A stretch of DNA of 64,000 nucleotides from Gammaproteobacteria bacterium. GTDB lineage: Bacteria > Pseudomonadota > Gammaproteobacteria > Steroidobacterales > Steroidobacteraceae. The position numbers and the translations under genes are program-made. The notes under the pieces are model-generated. The model had not been told where the DNA came from. It did not search any database and saw only the letters and a program-made list of their open reading frames with translations. Positions 1-8,638 of the stretch are shown one piece after another (position 1 is the stretch's first letter; the number at the start of each line of letters is the position of its first letter). Where the stretch lies: contig PLUE01000030.1 in NCBI GenBank assembly GCA_003164785.1, forward strand, positions 1-64,000, given 5' to 3'.

Positions 1-16
1 TCAAACTCTTCAGTTA
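1..16 (-). rRNA. rrs: 16S rRNA gene, 5' end only (cut by window edge)
   Basis: Read on the minus strand, the first bases give AACTGAAGAGTTTGA, the universal 5' end of bacterial 16S rRNA that includes the 27F primer site. Aligned with E. coli numbering, window base 1 corresponds to about 16S nucleotide 16, so the gene body lies outside the window. The leader and promoters at 174-324 support this reading independently. Only about 16 nt are visible, so nothing can be said about the rest of the operon. Confidence 0.9.
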
Positions 17-221
17 ATAACACTTTCATACTGAAGCAATCGAGATCCATAACTCTCACCCATTCAAGCGTGTTTCTAAGGCACGAATGAACAGCTGGTC
101 GTTTCTGGAACTCATCATCATCAATTGCACTAAAGGCAGATGACGCGAGTCCCCACACAAATTACCTGTTCGAATTTTTAAAAAGCGCCCAGGACGACAA
201 AGGTCCGGGGAAAGACTTCTA
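17..221 (-). other. rRNA operon leader (pre-16S 5' spacer)
   Basis: This is transcribed, non-coding sequence between promoter P2 and the 16S 5' end. On the minus strand it contains AATTTGTGTGGGGACTCGCG at about 144-163. That closely resembles the leader following boxA in Pseudomonas rRNA operons, recalled from memory and not aligned here. Such leaders pair with the region downstream of 16S to form the RNase III processing stem. No ORF is credible here. Confidence 0.75.
174..186 (-). promoter_or_regulatory. boxA-like antitermination element of the rRNA leader
   Basis: The minus strand reads GCTTTTTAAAAAT, which matches 11 of 13 positions of the boxA core GCTCTTTAACAAT. BoxA RNA recruits NusB/NusE (S10) so that RNA polymerase resists Rho while transcribing rRNA. 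Its place between P2 and the 16S start is the expected one. Confidence 0.65.
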
Positions 222-250
222 ATTGTAGAGGCTTTTTAAGAGCTGGTCAA
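222..250 (-). promoter_or_regulatory. rRNA promoter P2
   Basis: On the minus strand there is a -35 TTGACC (245-250), a 17-nt spacer and a -10 TACAAT (222-227). It points toward the 16S gene and lies downstream of P1. It has no GC-rich discriminator, as expected of the less strongly regulated second rRNA promoter. Confidence 0.8.
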
Positions 251-296
251 CTACCAGTGAATCTCTCGAAGCGCCTTTCCTCTCAGAAGGGCGCGC

Positions 297-324
297 AGTA
301 TAGCCGGGGTCGCGGGCCTGTCAA
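297..324 (-). promoter_or_regulatory. rRNA promoter P1
   Basis: On the minus strand there is a consensus -35 TTGACA (319-324), a 16-nt spacer and a -10 TATACT (297-302), followed at once by GCGCGCCC. The short spacer and GC-rich discriminator are the hallmarks of ppGpp/DksA-controlled stable-RNA promoters. AT-rich sequence just upstream (about 325-350) could act as an UP element. Confidence 0.85.
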
Positions 325-350
325 CGCTTTGTCACAAATCTTTTTTTGCC

Positions 351-723
351 CTCGATTGACCCTTCGATAACAGCTTGATTTTGGTGGAGGAGCGCCTGCC
401 ACCGAGACCACGTAGGTATGCGCCGCCACCAGCTCGCGCGATTGGCTGACGATGTTTGTCTGGCCTGCGCGCGGCGTGGCTCGCGCGAATCTTCCGGGTT
501 ATGGCGAAGCTGATTTATCTGGTTTTGCGGCGGCACAACTCCGCGGGCGCGGCGGAAACCTTGGCGGTGCAATCTGTACGGCTCGGGGTTCTTGCGCAGC
601 GCCGCACTGGCCGCGAAAAATTTTCGCGGCACGTCACACTCGCGCCATATCGCAGCGCGGCCCATGTATTCAGGGGCCGGGAATGAAGCCCATACTACGG
701 GAGTAACGGATGGACCCCACACA
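351..723. other. Intergenic region between divergent rRNA promoters and the sensor kinase gene
   Basis: About 370 bases lie between the rRNA promoter region and the kinase start. No ORF here has a ribosome binding site together with recognisable protein character. The notable element is the palindrome at 610-630, annotated separately. The promoter for the kinase operon should lie here, but I cannot pick a convincing -35/-10 pair. Confidence 0.6.
610..630. repeat. 21-bp near-perfect palindrome (operator candidate)
   Basis: GCCGCGAAAA and TTTTCGCGGC flank a single central A, giving two perfect 10-bp arms about 95 bp upstream of the kinase start. Dyad symmetry of this size in a promoter region suggests a binding site for a dimeric regulator. 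It has no following T-run, so it is not a typical terminator. A related core (CCGCGA...TCGCGG) recurs at 7042-7060, just after the operon. Confidence 0.5.
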
Positions 724-3540
724 ATGCGAAATATTGGCCTGCTGCTCGGCAACCGTGCTGCGCCGGCCCGAGCCGCAGCCACGATAACCATATTGCTCGG
801 GCTCGCCTCCGTCGTGGGCTGGGTGCTCGGAATTCAGCCGCTCACCAGCATCATTCCGGGATCGCCCGAGATGAAGCTCAACACCGCGGTGGGATTCGTC
901 CTCTGTGGCGCGTCCCTGCTGATACTCGCCGACCGTCCGTCGACCAAGCTGCAATGCACCGCACAAATCGCCAGCGCCGGGGTGTTCCTGCTGGGACTCG
1001 CGACGATCGCGGAATACTACCTCGGCCGCTCCTTCGGCATAGACGAACTGCTCGGCAAGGACCCCGCGGGCGCATTCAACGTCTTCCGCGGCCGCATGTC
1101 GCCCGCGACCGCCAGCGCATTCATCGCGACCGGCTTGGCGCTCGTCGCGCTGTCCCATCGACGGTTACGCGTCGTCGCCATTCTGGGTGCGGGAGGCGCC
1201 ATTCTGATCGGCTGCATCTCCCTCTTGGGCTACCTTTGGAGCGCTGCGGAAATCATCACCGATCGCTGGATACCGCCGGTGGCCCTGAACACCGGCGGGT
1301 GTTTCGCCCTGCTCGGCGGCGGCATTCTCCTGACTCCGCAGAAGGAGAGCACGGATCTCGACAAGCAGATTGCCGCGCTCGCGGCCGTCGAGATCAAGAT
1401 CCTCGCCGGCTTCATCATCTCTCTGTCGTTGCTCCTGATCGGCGGCAGCTACACCTACCGCACCAGCGTGCGGTTCGCCGACTCCGCCGAATGGATCGCC
1501 CACATCCAGGAAGTCCGCGGATCCTGGCAGTCCGTCTACGGCTCGCTGGCGGGAGCCGAAGTGGCGCTGCGCGACTATCTGCTGACCAGGAACGACGAGA
1601 ATCTCGCGGAGTACGAGACTCTCTCCCGGGAAATCCACAATCACCTCGAACGCACCCGGAGCCTGACGCAGGACAACCCTGTCCTGCAGGAGAACGTCCT
1701 GCTGCTTCGTCCCATCCTCTCCGGCCGGCTGGCTGCGATGGCGAGCACCCTGACCGCGTACCGTGATTTCGGCCTGCCCGCGGCGCGCGCGGTCATCGCT
1801 GTGACGCGAAACCTGCAATCCACCCAGGATGTCCGCGCGCAGATCGCGCGCCTGGATCGCGAAGAAGGACGGTTGCTCGAACAACGCGAAGAAGCCACGG
1901 CGCGTGTGCGCGGGACCATCCTGATTTCGCTGCTGGCCACGCTTTCGATGGCGTCCGTTCTGTTTGTCGCGCTGTTCCGCGGGATTCGCCACGAAATGCT
2001 GGCGCGTCGCGACGCCGAAGACGCCGTTCGCGCGAGCGCTCGCTATACCCGCAGCATCCTCGATAGTTCCCCGGACTGCCTGGGCGTGCTCTCGCTGGAG
2101 GGAAGGTTGACCCAGATGACGCCGCAGGGATTGCGGCTCATGGACATCGACGACTTCGCCGTCGTCGAGAACGCGGACTGGGTGAAGATATGGAAGGGCG
2201 CGGATCGCGATGCCGCCAAAGCGGCGCTCGACAGCGCCCGCCGCGGCATCGATCGGCGGTTTCAGGGCTTCTGCCCAACGGTGAAAGGCACGCCCAAATG
2301 GTGGGACGTCATCGTCATGCCGATCAATGGCGCGAGCGGCAAACCAGAGCGGCTGCTCGCCGTTTCACGCGACATCAGCGATGCGAGGTGCAAGAGGAAC
2401 GAGCTGCGGGAAACCAATCACTTCCTCGATTCGTTGTTCGAGGCGCTGCCGCTCATGGTCTACGTCAAGGACGCACGCACCTTGCGCTACATCCGGATCA
2501 ATCGCGAGTGCGAACGCATCACCGGCTTCAAGCGTCGAGCGACGATTGAACTGACCGCCCGCGATATTCTACCGCCCGCGGAAGCCGCGGCGATCGAGAT
2601 CACGGATCTGGAAACCCTCACCAGCGGTCGATTGACCGAGATTCAGGAGGAAGTCGTCAGCACGGCGGACCGCGGACCGAGAAGCCGGCATACGATGAAG
2701 ATGCCAATATTCGACGACAGCGGGGCCGCGCAATATCTCCTCGGCATTTCCGAGGATGTGACCGAGAGAAAACTCGCGGAAAAGGCCATCCAGGAATTGA
2801 ATTCGGCGCTGGAAGCCAAGGCACGCCAGCTGGAGATTTCCAACAAGGAGCTGGAGAGCTTCAGCTATTCGATCTCCCACGACTTGCGGGCGCCGCTGCG
2901 CGCGATCGACGGATTTGCCCTGATGATCGAGGAAGATTACCGCGAGAAGCTCGACACCGAGGGACGCCGGTACGTCGCGGTGATCCGCGAGAACAGCAAG
3001 CGCATGGGAGCCCTCATCGACGACCTGCTCGAGTTCTCGCGACTCGGCCGCCTTCCCGTCGTGAGTCACGACATCAATGTCGAACAACTGGTGCACGAGG
3101 TCGTCCAGGAGGTGCTTCACGAACATGGCCGGCACGCCGCGGGCGGGGCCGCGCCCCATGTCGAGATCGGCCAGCTGCCGCCGGCGCGCGGCGATCGCGG
3201 GCTCCTGCGTCAGGTGTGGACCAACTTGATCGCCAACGCGATCAAATACAGCAGCAAGAAGACACATCCCCGCATCGAGGTGAGCGGAGGCCAGACCGCC
3301 GCGGAGACCCATTATTCGGTTCGCGACAACGGCGTCGGATTCGACATGGACTACGCCGGCAAATTGTTCGGTGTTTTCCAACGATTGCACCGCGCCGACG
3401 AATTCAGCGGCACCGGAGTCGGGCTCGCCATCGTCCACAGGGTCGTGAGCCGGCACGGCGGCCGCGTATGGGCCGAAGGAAAACTGGGTGACGGCGCGGT
3501 GTTTTCCTTCGCGCTGCCACGGGGAGGCACCGATGGATGA
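724..3540 (+). CDS. Multi-TM CHASE3 sensor histidine kinase with two PAS domains
   Basis: Inner-membrane sensor kinase of 938 aa. The N-terminal ~210 residues form about six hydrophobic segments. A CHASE3-type region follows (about 223-415), bounded by two TM helices. Then come PAS 1 (about 440), PAS 2 (about 563), a short coiled coil, a HisKA domain with the phospho-acceptor His near residue 719 (SHDLRAPL) and a HATPase_c domain (N box LIANAIKY, GTGVGLAIV). It has no receiver of its own. The next gene supplies one and overlaps it by 8 nt. This layout resembles phytochrome-like and CHASE3 kinases paired with Rcp1-type receivers. I chose ATG 724; the frame stays open upstream to 592 but without protein character. 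The signal sensed is unknown. Confidence 0.85.
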   Translation: MRNIGLLLGNRAAPARAAATITILLGLASVVGWVLGIQPLTSIIPGSPEMKLNTAVGFVLCGASLLILADRPSTKLQCTAQIASAGVFLLGLATIAEYYLGRSFGIDELLGKDPAGAFNVFRGRMSPATASAFIATGLALVALSHRRLRVVAILGAGGAILIGCISLLGYLWSAAEIITDRWIPPVALNTGGCFALLGGGILLTPQKESTDLDKQIAALAAVEIKILAGFIISLSLLLIGGSYTYRTSVRFADSAEWIAHIQEVRGSWQSVYGSLAGAEVALRDYLLTRNDENLAEYETLSREIHNHLERTRSLTQDNPVLQENVLLLRPILSGRLAAMASTLTAYRDFGLPAARAVIAVTRNLQSTQDVRAQIARLDREEGRLLEQREEATARVRGTILISLLATLSMASVLFVALFRGIRHEMLARRDAEDAVRASARYTRSILDSSPDCLGVLSLEGRLTQMTPQGLRLMDIDDFAVVENADWVKIWKGADRDAAKAALDSARRGIDRRFQGFCPTVKGTPKWWDVIVMPINGASGKPERLLAVSRDISDARCKRNELRETNHFLDSLFEALPLMVYVKDARTLRYIRINRECERITGFKRRATIELTARDILPPAEAAAIEITDLETLTSGRLTEIQEEVVSTADRGPRSRHTMKMPIFDDSGAAQYLLGISEDVTERKLAEKAIQELNSALEAKARQLEISNKELESFSYSISHDLRAPLRAIDGFALMIEEDYREKLDTEGRRYVAVIRENSKRMGALIDDLLEFSRLGRLPVVSHDINVEQLVHEVVQEVLHEHGRHAAGGAAPHVEIGQLPPARGDRGLLRQVWTNLIANAIKYSSKKTHPRIEVSGGQTAAETHYSVRDNGVGFDMDYAGKLFGVFQRLHRADEFSGTGVGLAIVHRVVSRHGGRVWAEGKLGDGAVFSFALPRGGTDG

Positions 3541-3973
3541 CTATACGGCCGTGGATATACTGCTGGCGGAGGACAGCGATGCGGACGCGGAGATGATCCT
3601 GCGCGCGCTGCGCAAGGGGAGCGTGGTCAACAAGCTCGTGCGGGTGCACGACGGAGTCGAGGCGCTCGACTTCGTGTTCCGGGAAGGCGCGTTCAGCCAA
3701 CGCCCCATCGGCCAGCCAAAGCTCGTTCTGCTGGACCTGAAGATGCCGCGACTCGGCGGCATCGACGTTCTGCGCCGACTCAAGGCGGACGCCCGGACGA
3801 AGGTGCTGCCGATCGTCATGCTCACATCCTCCGCCGAGGAGCGCGACATCATCGACAGCTACGATCTTGGAGTCAGCAGCTACCTTGTCAAACCCGTCAA
3901 CTGCGCGACCTTCACGGACGTCGTGGCACACGCCGGTCTGTACTGGGCCGTCATGAACCGGCTACCGACGTAA
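3533..3973 (+). CDS. Stand-alone CheY/Rcp1-like response regulator
   Basis: A 146-aa single receiver domain. The acidic pocket is in LLAEDSD, the phospho-acceptor Asp is near residue 68 in LLDLKMP, and the switch residues are in MLTSS and LVKPV. There is no output domain, so it should act as a phosphate shuttle or by protein contact, as Rcp1 does for phytochrome-type kinases. Start ATG 3533 overlaps the kinase 3' end by 8 nt and is preceded by GGGGAGG, a strong ribosome binding site that implies translational coupling. It probably takes phosphate from the upstream kinase and may pass it to, or compete with, the receiver of the downstream EAL protein. Confidence 0.9.
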   Translation: MDDYTAVDILLAEDSDADAEMILRALRKGSVVNKLVRVHDGVEALDFVFREGAFSQRPIGQPKLVLLDLKMPRLGGIDVLRRLKADARTKVLPIVMLTSSAEERDIIDSYDLGVSSYLVKPVNCATFTDVVAHAGLYWAVMNRLPT

Positions 3974-3988
3974 CCGCGCCCGACCCGC

Positions 3989-6900
3989 ATGGCAATCGTC
4001 AATCCCCGCGCAAGCATAAAAGTACTCATGGTCGAGGATCGCCCGGAGGACGCCGAGCTCTTGCTGGGCGAGATGCGGCGCAATGGTCTGCGCGTCGATA
4101 CGCGACGCGTCGAAACCGAAGCCGACTATCAAGACGCCCTCGAGAACTTCGCCCCCGACCTGATCCTGTCCGACTACACCTTGCCCGGCTTCGATGGGCC
4201 GCTGGCATTGCAGATCGCGCTGCAGTGCCGGCCCGACACGCCGTTCATCTTCGTCTCGGGAACCATAGGCGAGGAGCGGGCCATCGAGGCCTTGCGTCAG
4301 GGCGCGGTGGATTACGTCCTGAAGGACAGCCGGGCCCGACTGGTTCCGGCCATCGAGCGGGCCCTGAGAGAAGTGGCGGATCGGGACGCCCGACGCTGGG
4401 CGCTGCGGGAACTCGAGGAGAGCGAGGAACGCTTTCGCTTCGCCATGCATTATTCGTCGGTTGGCACCGCGCTGGTCGCCCCTGACGGCCGCTGGCTCGG
4501 CGTGAATCCCGCTTTGTGCGACATCATCGGCTACACGGAAGAGGAATTGCTGAACGGCGATGTCCAGTCGATGACCCACCCGGACGACCTGAACGCAGAC
4601 AGCGCTCAGGTGGCGCAGATGCTCGCGCGCAAGATAAACGCCTACCAGGCGAACAAACGGTATGTGCGCAAGGATGGGCGGGTGGTGTGGACGCAGATCA
4701 GCGGATCGCTGGTCTGGCTGCAGAGCGGTCAGCCTCAATACTTCATCTACCAGATCCAGGACATCACCGATCGGATACGCGCCGAGGAGGCGCTACGCGT
4801 GAGCGAGGAGCGCTTCCGTTCGATCGCCGAGGCAACTCAGGAATGGATCTGGGAAATCGACTCGCTCGGTGTATATACCTTTTGCAGCCCCGCCGTCGAA
4901 GTGATTCTCGGGCTCAAACCCGCCGATCTGCTCGGCAAGAGCTGCCTGGACATGGTGGCGCCGAGCACGCGTGCGGCGCTCGCCGACCTCCTGCGGCGCA
5001 GCGCCAACGAGAAGCGCGGTTGGCGCGACCAGGTACTGCATTTACGTCACGCGAAGGGCGGCATCCGCTGGGTCGACAACAATGCCCTGCCGCTGCTGGA
5101 TGAAGGCGGTCACGTCGTCGGTTACCGCGGTGTCGCGCGCGATATCACGCAGCGACGCGCCCAACAAGAGAGGATCACGCGCCTGAGTCGCATACAAGCC
5201 GTGCTCGGCGGCATCAACTCGACCATCGTGCGGGTTCGCGAGCGGCGCGCGTTGTTTCGCGAGGCGTGTCGTATCGCGGTTCAGCAGGGCGGCTTTCGAA
5301 TGGCGTGGATCGGTCTCGTCGAGCCGGGCGCGCTGCGCGCCTCGCCCCTGGTCTGGGAGGGTATGAACGAAGGTTATCTGGAGGAAGTAGGCGCCGCTCT
5401 CGGCACTGCGAATGAAGACCCTGGCTCTGTCGGCAAGGCCATTCGGTACAAGAAGATGGTCGTTGCCAACGACATCGAAACAGATCCGTACACCGTGTTC
5501 AAACACGAAGCCCTGGCCCGCGGCTACCGCTCGTTGATCGCCATGCCGCTCTTGGTCGCCGACGAGGTGGTGGGAATCCTGGTGCTTTACGCCTCGGAAA
5601 CCGGCTTTTTCGATTACGAGGAACTGAAACTGCTGAAGGATCTGTCGGGCGATATCTCGTTCGCCCTGGATTACATCGGCAAGGAGGAGCAACTCACCTA
5701 TGTGTCGTACTACGACACCCTGACGGGCTTGCCGAACCGTCAATTATTCTTCGACCGACTGGCGCAAGCGATCCAGGTTGCACGCGCGGAGCGTCGCGAA
5801 CTGGCGGTCATCATCATCGATCTGCAGCGATTCAGGCGCGTAAATGACACTCTCGGCCGCCACGCCGGCGATCGGGTCTTGAAGGAGCTTGCGGGACGTC
5901 TACAGCGCACGACCACGGAATCCGCGCTGCCGGCGCGGCTTGGCGCGGACCGCTTCGCGCTCGTGGTGCCGAATCTCCCGGGCCAGGCCATGGCCCGTTG
6001 GATCGAGGATTGGATCGTGGACTCGTTTGCCGAGCCGATCGTGATCGATGACATCGAGTTGCGCACCACCGCAAAAATCGGCATCGCCCTGTATCCGACC
6101 GACGCACAAACCGCGGAGACGCTGTTTCTGAATGCCGAGGCCGCATTGAAGCGCGCCAAAGAGGCCGCGGACGTATTCTTGTTCTATTCCCCGGAGATGA
6201 ATGCCCGCCTGGCGCATCGCCTGCATTTGGAGAGCCGCCTGCGCAAGGCGGTGCACCAGAAGCAGTTCGTCCTGCACTATCAACCCAAGGTCGATCTGTC
6301 GACGCGGCGCATTCGCGGTCTCGAAGCATTGATCCGCTGGAACGACCCGGAGCAGGGCTTGGTCCCACCGATGGACTTCGTGCCGCTGCTGGAGGAGACC
6401 GGCTTGATCGTCGAGGTCGGACGCTGGGTGATCGAGCAGGCCGTTGCCGATATGGCGACCTGGCGCAGCCAAAATCTGGACGTGCCGCGCGTCGCCGTGA
6501 ACGTGTCGGAGGTGCAACTGCAACAGCCGACCTTCGTGGCCACCGTGCTCTCCGCGCTGGGCCCGGCGCAGCCGTACGGGGCCGGCATCGACATGGAAAT
6601 CACCGAAACCATGATTGCCCGGAACACCGGCTCGAACGTGCAGAAGCTGCTGCAGCTGCGCCAGGCCGGCGTTCAGGTGTTCTTGGATGATTTCGGCACG
6701 GGCTATTCGGGACTTAGCCAGATTGCCCACCTGCCGCTGGACGCGCTCAAAATTGATCGCGCCTTCATCGCCAACATGACCCAGAGCATGGAAGCCATGG
6801 CGATCGTGTCCGCCATCGTCAATCTCGCGAAGGCGTTGGGCATCTTTGTCGTCGCGGAAGGCGTGGAAACCGAGGAACAGGCCTCGCGGCTCTACGTGCT

Positions 6901-6991
6901 CGGGTGCGACGAGGCGCAGGGCTATTTGTTCAGCCGACCGATGTCGGCCGAGGCCGTCGCCAAGCTTCTGCCTGCCTTGAATCCCGCCTGA
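3989..6991 (+). CDS. REC-PAS-PAS-GAF-GGDEF-EAL cyclic-di-GMP phosphodiesterase
   Basis: A 1000-aa cytosolic signalling protein. It has a receiver (about 1-125, Asp near 61 in LILSDYTLPG), two PAS domains (about 145-265 and 270-390), a GAF domain (about 410-560), a GGDEF-like domain (about 570-730) and an EAL domain (about 740-990). The cyclase signature is degenerate (GADRF in place of GGDEF), so synthesis is unlikely. The EAL domain keeps LEALIRW, VNVSEVQ, MEITET, DDFGTGYS and AEGVE, so c-di-GMP hydrolysis is expected. The gene follows the stand-alone receiver by 15 nt, completing a kinase-receiver-phosphodiesterase operon. The GGDEF-like domain may bind GTP allosterically, as in similar tandem proteins. 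Confidence 0.9.
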   Translation: MAIVNPRASIKVLMVEDRPEDAELLLGEMRRNGLRVDTRRVETEADYQDALENFAPDLILSDYTLPGFDGPLALQIALQCRPDTPFIFVSGTIGEERAIEALRQGAVDYVLKDSRARLVPAIERALREVADRDARRWALRELEESEERFRFAMHYSSVGTALVAPDGRWLGVNPALCDIIGYTEEELLNGDVQSMTHPDDLNADSAQVAQMLARKINAYQANKRYVRKDGRVVWTQISGSLVWLQSGQPQYFIYQIQDITDRIRAEEALRVSEERFRSIAEATQEWIWEIDSLGVYTFCSPAVEVILGLKPADLLGKSCLDMVAPSTRAALADLLRRSANEKRGWRDQVLHLRHAKGGIRWVDNNALPLLDEGGHVVGYRGVARDITQRRAQQERITRLSRIQAVLGGINSTIVRVRERRALFREACRIAVQQGGFRMAWIGLVEPGALRASPLVWEGMNEGYLEEVGAALGTANEDPGSVGKAIRYKKMVVANDIETDPYTVFKHEALARGYRSLIAMPLLVADEVVGILVLYASETGFFDYEELKLLKDLSGDISFALDYIGKEEQLTYVSYYDTLTGLPNRQLFFDRLAQAIQVARAERRELAVIIIDLQRFRRVNDTLGRHAGDRVLKELAGRLQRTTTESALPARLGADRFALVVPNLPGQAMARWIEDWIVDSFAEPIVIDDIELRTTAKIGIALYPTDAQTAETLFLNAEAALKRAKEAADVFLFYSPEMNARLAHRLHLESRLRKAVHQKQFVLHYQPKVDLSTRRIRGLEALIRWNDPEQGLVPPMDFVPLLEETGLIVEVGRWVIEQAVADMATWRSQNLDVPRVAVNVSEVQLQQPTFVATVLSALGPAQPYGAGIDMEITETMIARNTGSNVQKLLQLRQAGVQVFLDDFGTGYSGLSQIAHLPLDALKIDRAFIANMTQSMEAMAIVSAIVNLAKALGIFVVAEGVETEEQASRLYVLGCDEAQGYLFSRPMSAEAVAKLLPALNPA

Positions 6992-7041
6992 GGCACCATT
7001 TATTGGATGACGGGACCCAGATCATTGACTTTAAGCGAGGT

Positions 7042-7060
7042 TTCCGCGAGTTTCGCGGAA
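7042..7060. repeat. Inverted repeat after the kinase/phosphodiesterase operon
   Basis: TTCCGCGA-gtt-TCGCGGAA forms a perfect 8-bp stem with a 3-nt loop, about 50 bp past the phosphodiesterase stop. There is no U-tract, so intrinsic termination is uncertain. Its CCGCGA/TCGCGG core resembles the upstream palindrome at 610-630. It lies about 85 bp before the peptidase gene and could equally be an operator for that gene. Confidence 0.4.
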
Positions 7061-7145
7061 TGGAACCGTGTGGCGAGCCGCCCCGGGGTTGCGCCGCGCA
7101 GCATGGCCGGCTAGCCTAAGCACCCGTCAGGATTGAGGAATCTCG

Positions 7146-8600
7146 TTGAACCGTAAAATTATCGCAACTGACGGAGTACGACATCGGTTCAACGCGATCA
7201 TGACCCGGGTCGCGCCCTTCGCGGCCGCCGCCAGCGCCTTGCTGCTGCTGTGGCATGCCGCGCGCGACAGGCCCGCCGTCACGGTCAATGCGCCGGCTCC
7301 GCTGGTCTACCCCAATTCCGCCCCCGGCACGAAGGCGGCCGTGACCGCGCCGGCGCCCGCGGCGCCGATCGCCGCGCAACAGGCCGGCGTGGCATCGACC
7401 ATCGAAGTGATCGTGGGCAGAAACGACACCATGGATGCCATTTTTCGTCGCATGGCGCTCGACAAGTCCGACCTCGCGGCCATCCGCAACCTGCCGGGCA
7501 TCCGCCAGAGCTTGGATTTCATGAAACCGGGCGACGCCATCAAGGTCACCCATACGACGGGCGGCGAGATCAAAGAGTTGTCGCGCAAGGTCAGCGAGAC
7601 TCAGACGCTGAAGGTCGTGCGCGAAGACGCAGGGTTCGCCGCGGAGATGATCAGCAATCCGGTCGAAACGCGAATCCGTACCGCCGGCGCCGCAATCGAC
7701 TCCTCGCTGTTCCAAGCGGCCGAGGCATCCGCGATCTCCGATGTCGTGGCGCTCAAGCTGGCGAATGTATTCGCCTGGGATATCGACTTCGTTCTGGATA
7801 TCCGCCACGGCGACCACTTCACGGTGGCGTACGAGCAGATCTATCAGAACGGCAAGTATTTGCGGGACGGCGAAGTGCTGGCGGCCGAATTCGTCAATAG
7901 CGGCAAGGTGTATCGCGCCGTCCGCTTCGCGCCGGACGGCGGCTCGGCCAGCTACTTCACGCCCGACGGCAAGCCCATGCGGAAGGCGTTTCTGCGCGCG
8001 CCGGTGGACTTTACCCGGGTGAGTTCGGTGTTCGACCCCGCGCGCATGCACCCGATCCTGAATCGCATTCGCGGCCACATGGGCACCGATTACGCCGCGC
8101 CGACCGGCACGCCGGTGCACGCCGCCGGTGAAGGACGTGTCAGCTTCGAAGGCACGCGCGGCGGTTACGGCAATGCGATCATGCTGCTGCACAGCAATAG
8201 CGTTTCGACACTCTATGGCCACATGTCGCGGTTCGCCAAGAATCTCCGCGTGGGATCCCACGTGAGCCAGGGCGAGGTGATCGGCTATGTGGGCATGACC
8301 GGCCTCGCCACCGGCCCGCACTTGCACTACGAATACCTCATGAACGGGGTGCACATGAATCCCCAGACGGTGCGGCTACCGGGCGCGGAACCCCTGCGCG
8401 CCGACGCCTTGGTAAAATTTCACAGCACGGCGACGCCGCTGCTGAGCAGCCTGGCGAACCCGCCGCAGCCGGCGGCCGCATCGACATCGATGGCTGCAGC
8501 GCCTCAGCCGGCCACGCCTCAGCCGGCCGCGCCGACCACCGCGGCATCGGTCGCGCCGCAATCGTTGAGCGATACGCAATCGAAGACCTCCGTCAACTGA
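7146..8600 (+). CDS. M23-family murein endopeptidase (MepM-like)
   Basis: A 484-aa secreted or inner-membrane-anchored peptidase expected to cut peptide cross-links in murein. A hydrophobic segment near residues 20-38 anchors or exports it. A LysM/OapA-like region (about 95-165) precedes the C-terminal M23 domain. The zinc ligands are visible in HMGTDYAAP and in the HxH motif GPHLHYEY. The tail is Ala/Pro rich and low complexity. The start is a TTG (7146) preceded by GAGGAA at good spacing; the alternative ATG 7200 would begin just before the membrane segment. The gene sits directly upstream of anmK, a pairing seen in many gammaproteobacteria and consistent with a cell-wall role. Confidence 0.9.
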   Translation: MNRKIIATDGVRHRFNAIMTRVAPFAAAASALLLLWHAARDRPAVTVNAPAPLVYPNSAPGTKAAVTAPAPAAPIAAQQAGVASTIEVIVGRNDTMDAIFRRMALDKSDLAAIRNLPGIRQSLDFMKPGDAIKVTHTTGGEIKELSRKVSETQTLKVVREDAGFAAEMISNPVETRIRTAGAAIDSSLFQAAEASAISDVVALKLANVFAWDIDFVLDIRHGDHFTVAYEQIYQNGKYLRDGEVLAAEFVNSGKVYRAVRFAPDGGSASYFTPDGKPMRKAFLRAPVDFTRVSSVFDPARMHPILNRIRGHMGTDYAAPTGTPVHAAGEGRVSFEGTRGGYGNAIMLLHSNSVSTLYGHMSRFAKNLRVGSHVSQGEVIGYVGMTGLATGPHLHYEYLMNGVHMNPQTVRLPGAEPLRADALVKFHSTATPLLSSLANPPQPAAASTSMAAAPQPATPQPAAPTTAASVAPQSLSDTQSKTSVN

Positions 8601-8638
8601 GCGGCCGCCTCGTGTTGCGGCTCCTCTAGAGACACGAG

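Noticed and set aside
592-723. N-terminal extension of the first kinase from 592.
   Set aside because: The extra 44 residues have no conserved character and cross the palindrome; the TM region begins right after ATG 724.
7042-7060. Calling this hairpin an intrinsic terminator.
   Set aside because: No U-tract follows on either strand; kept only as an inverted repeat.
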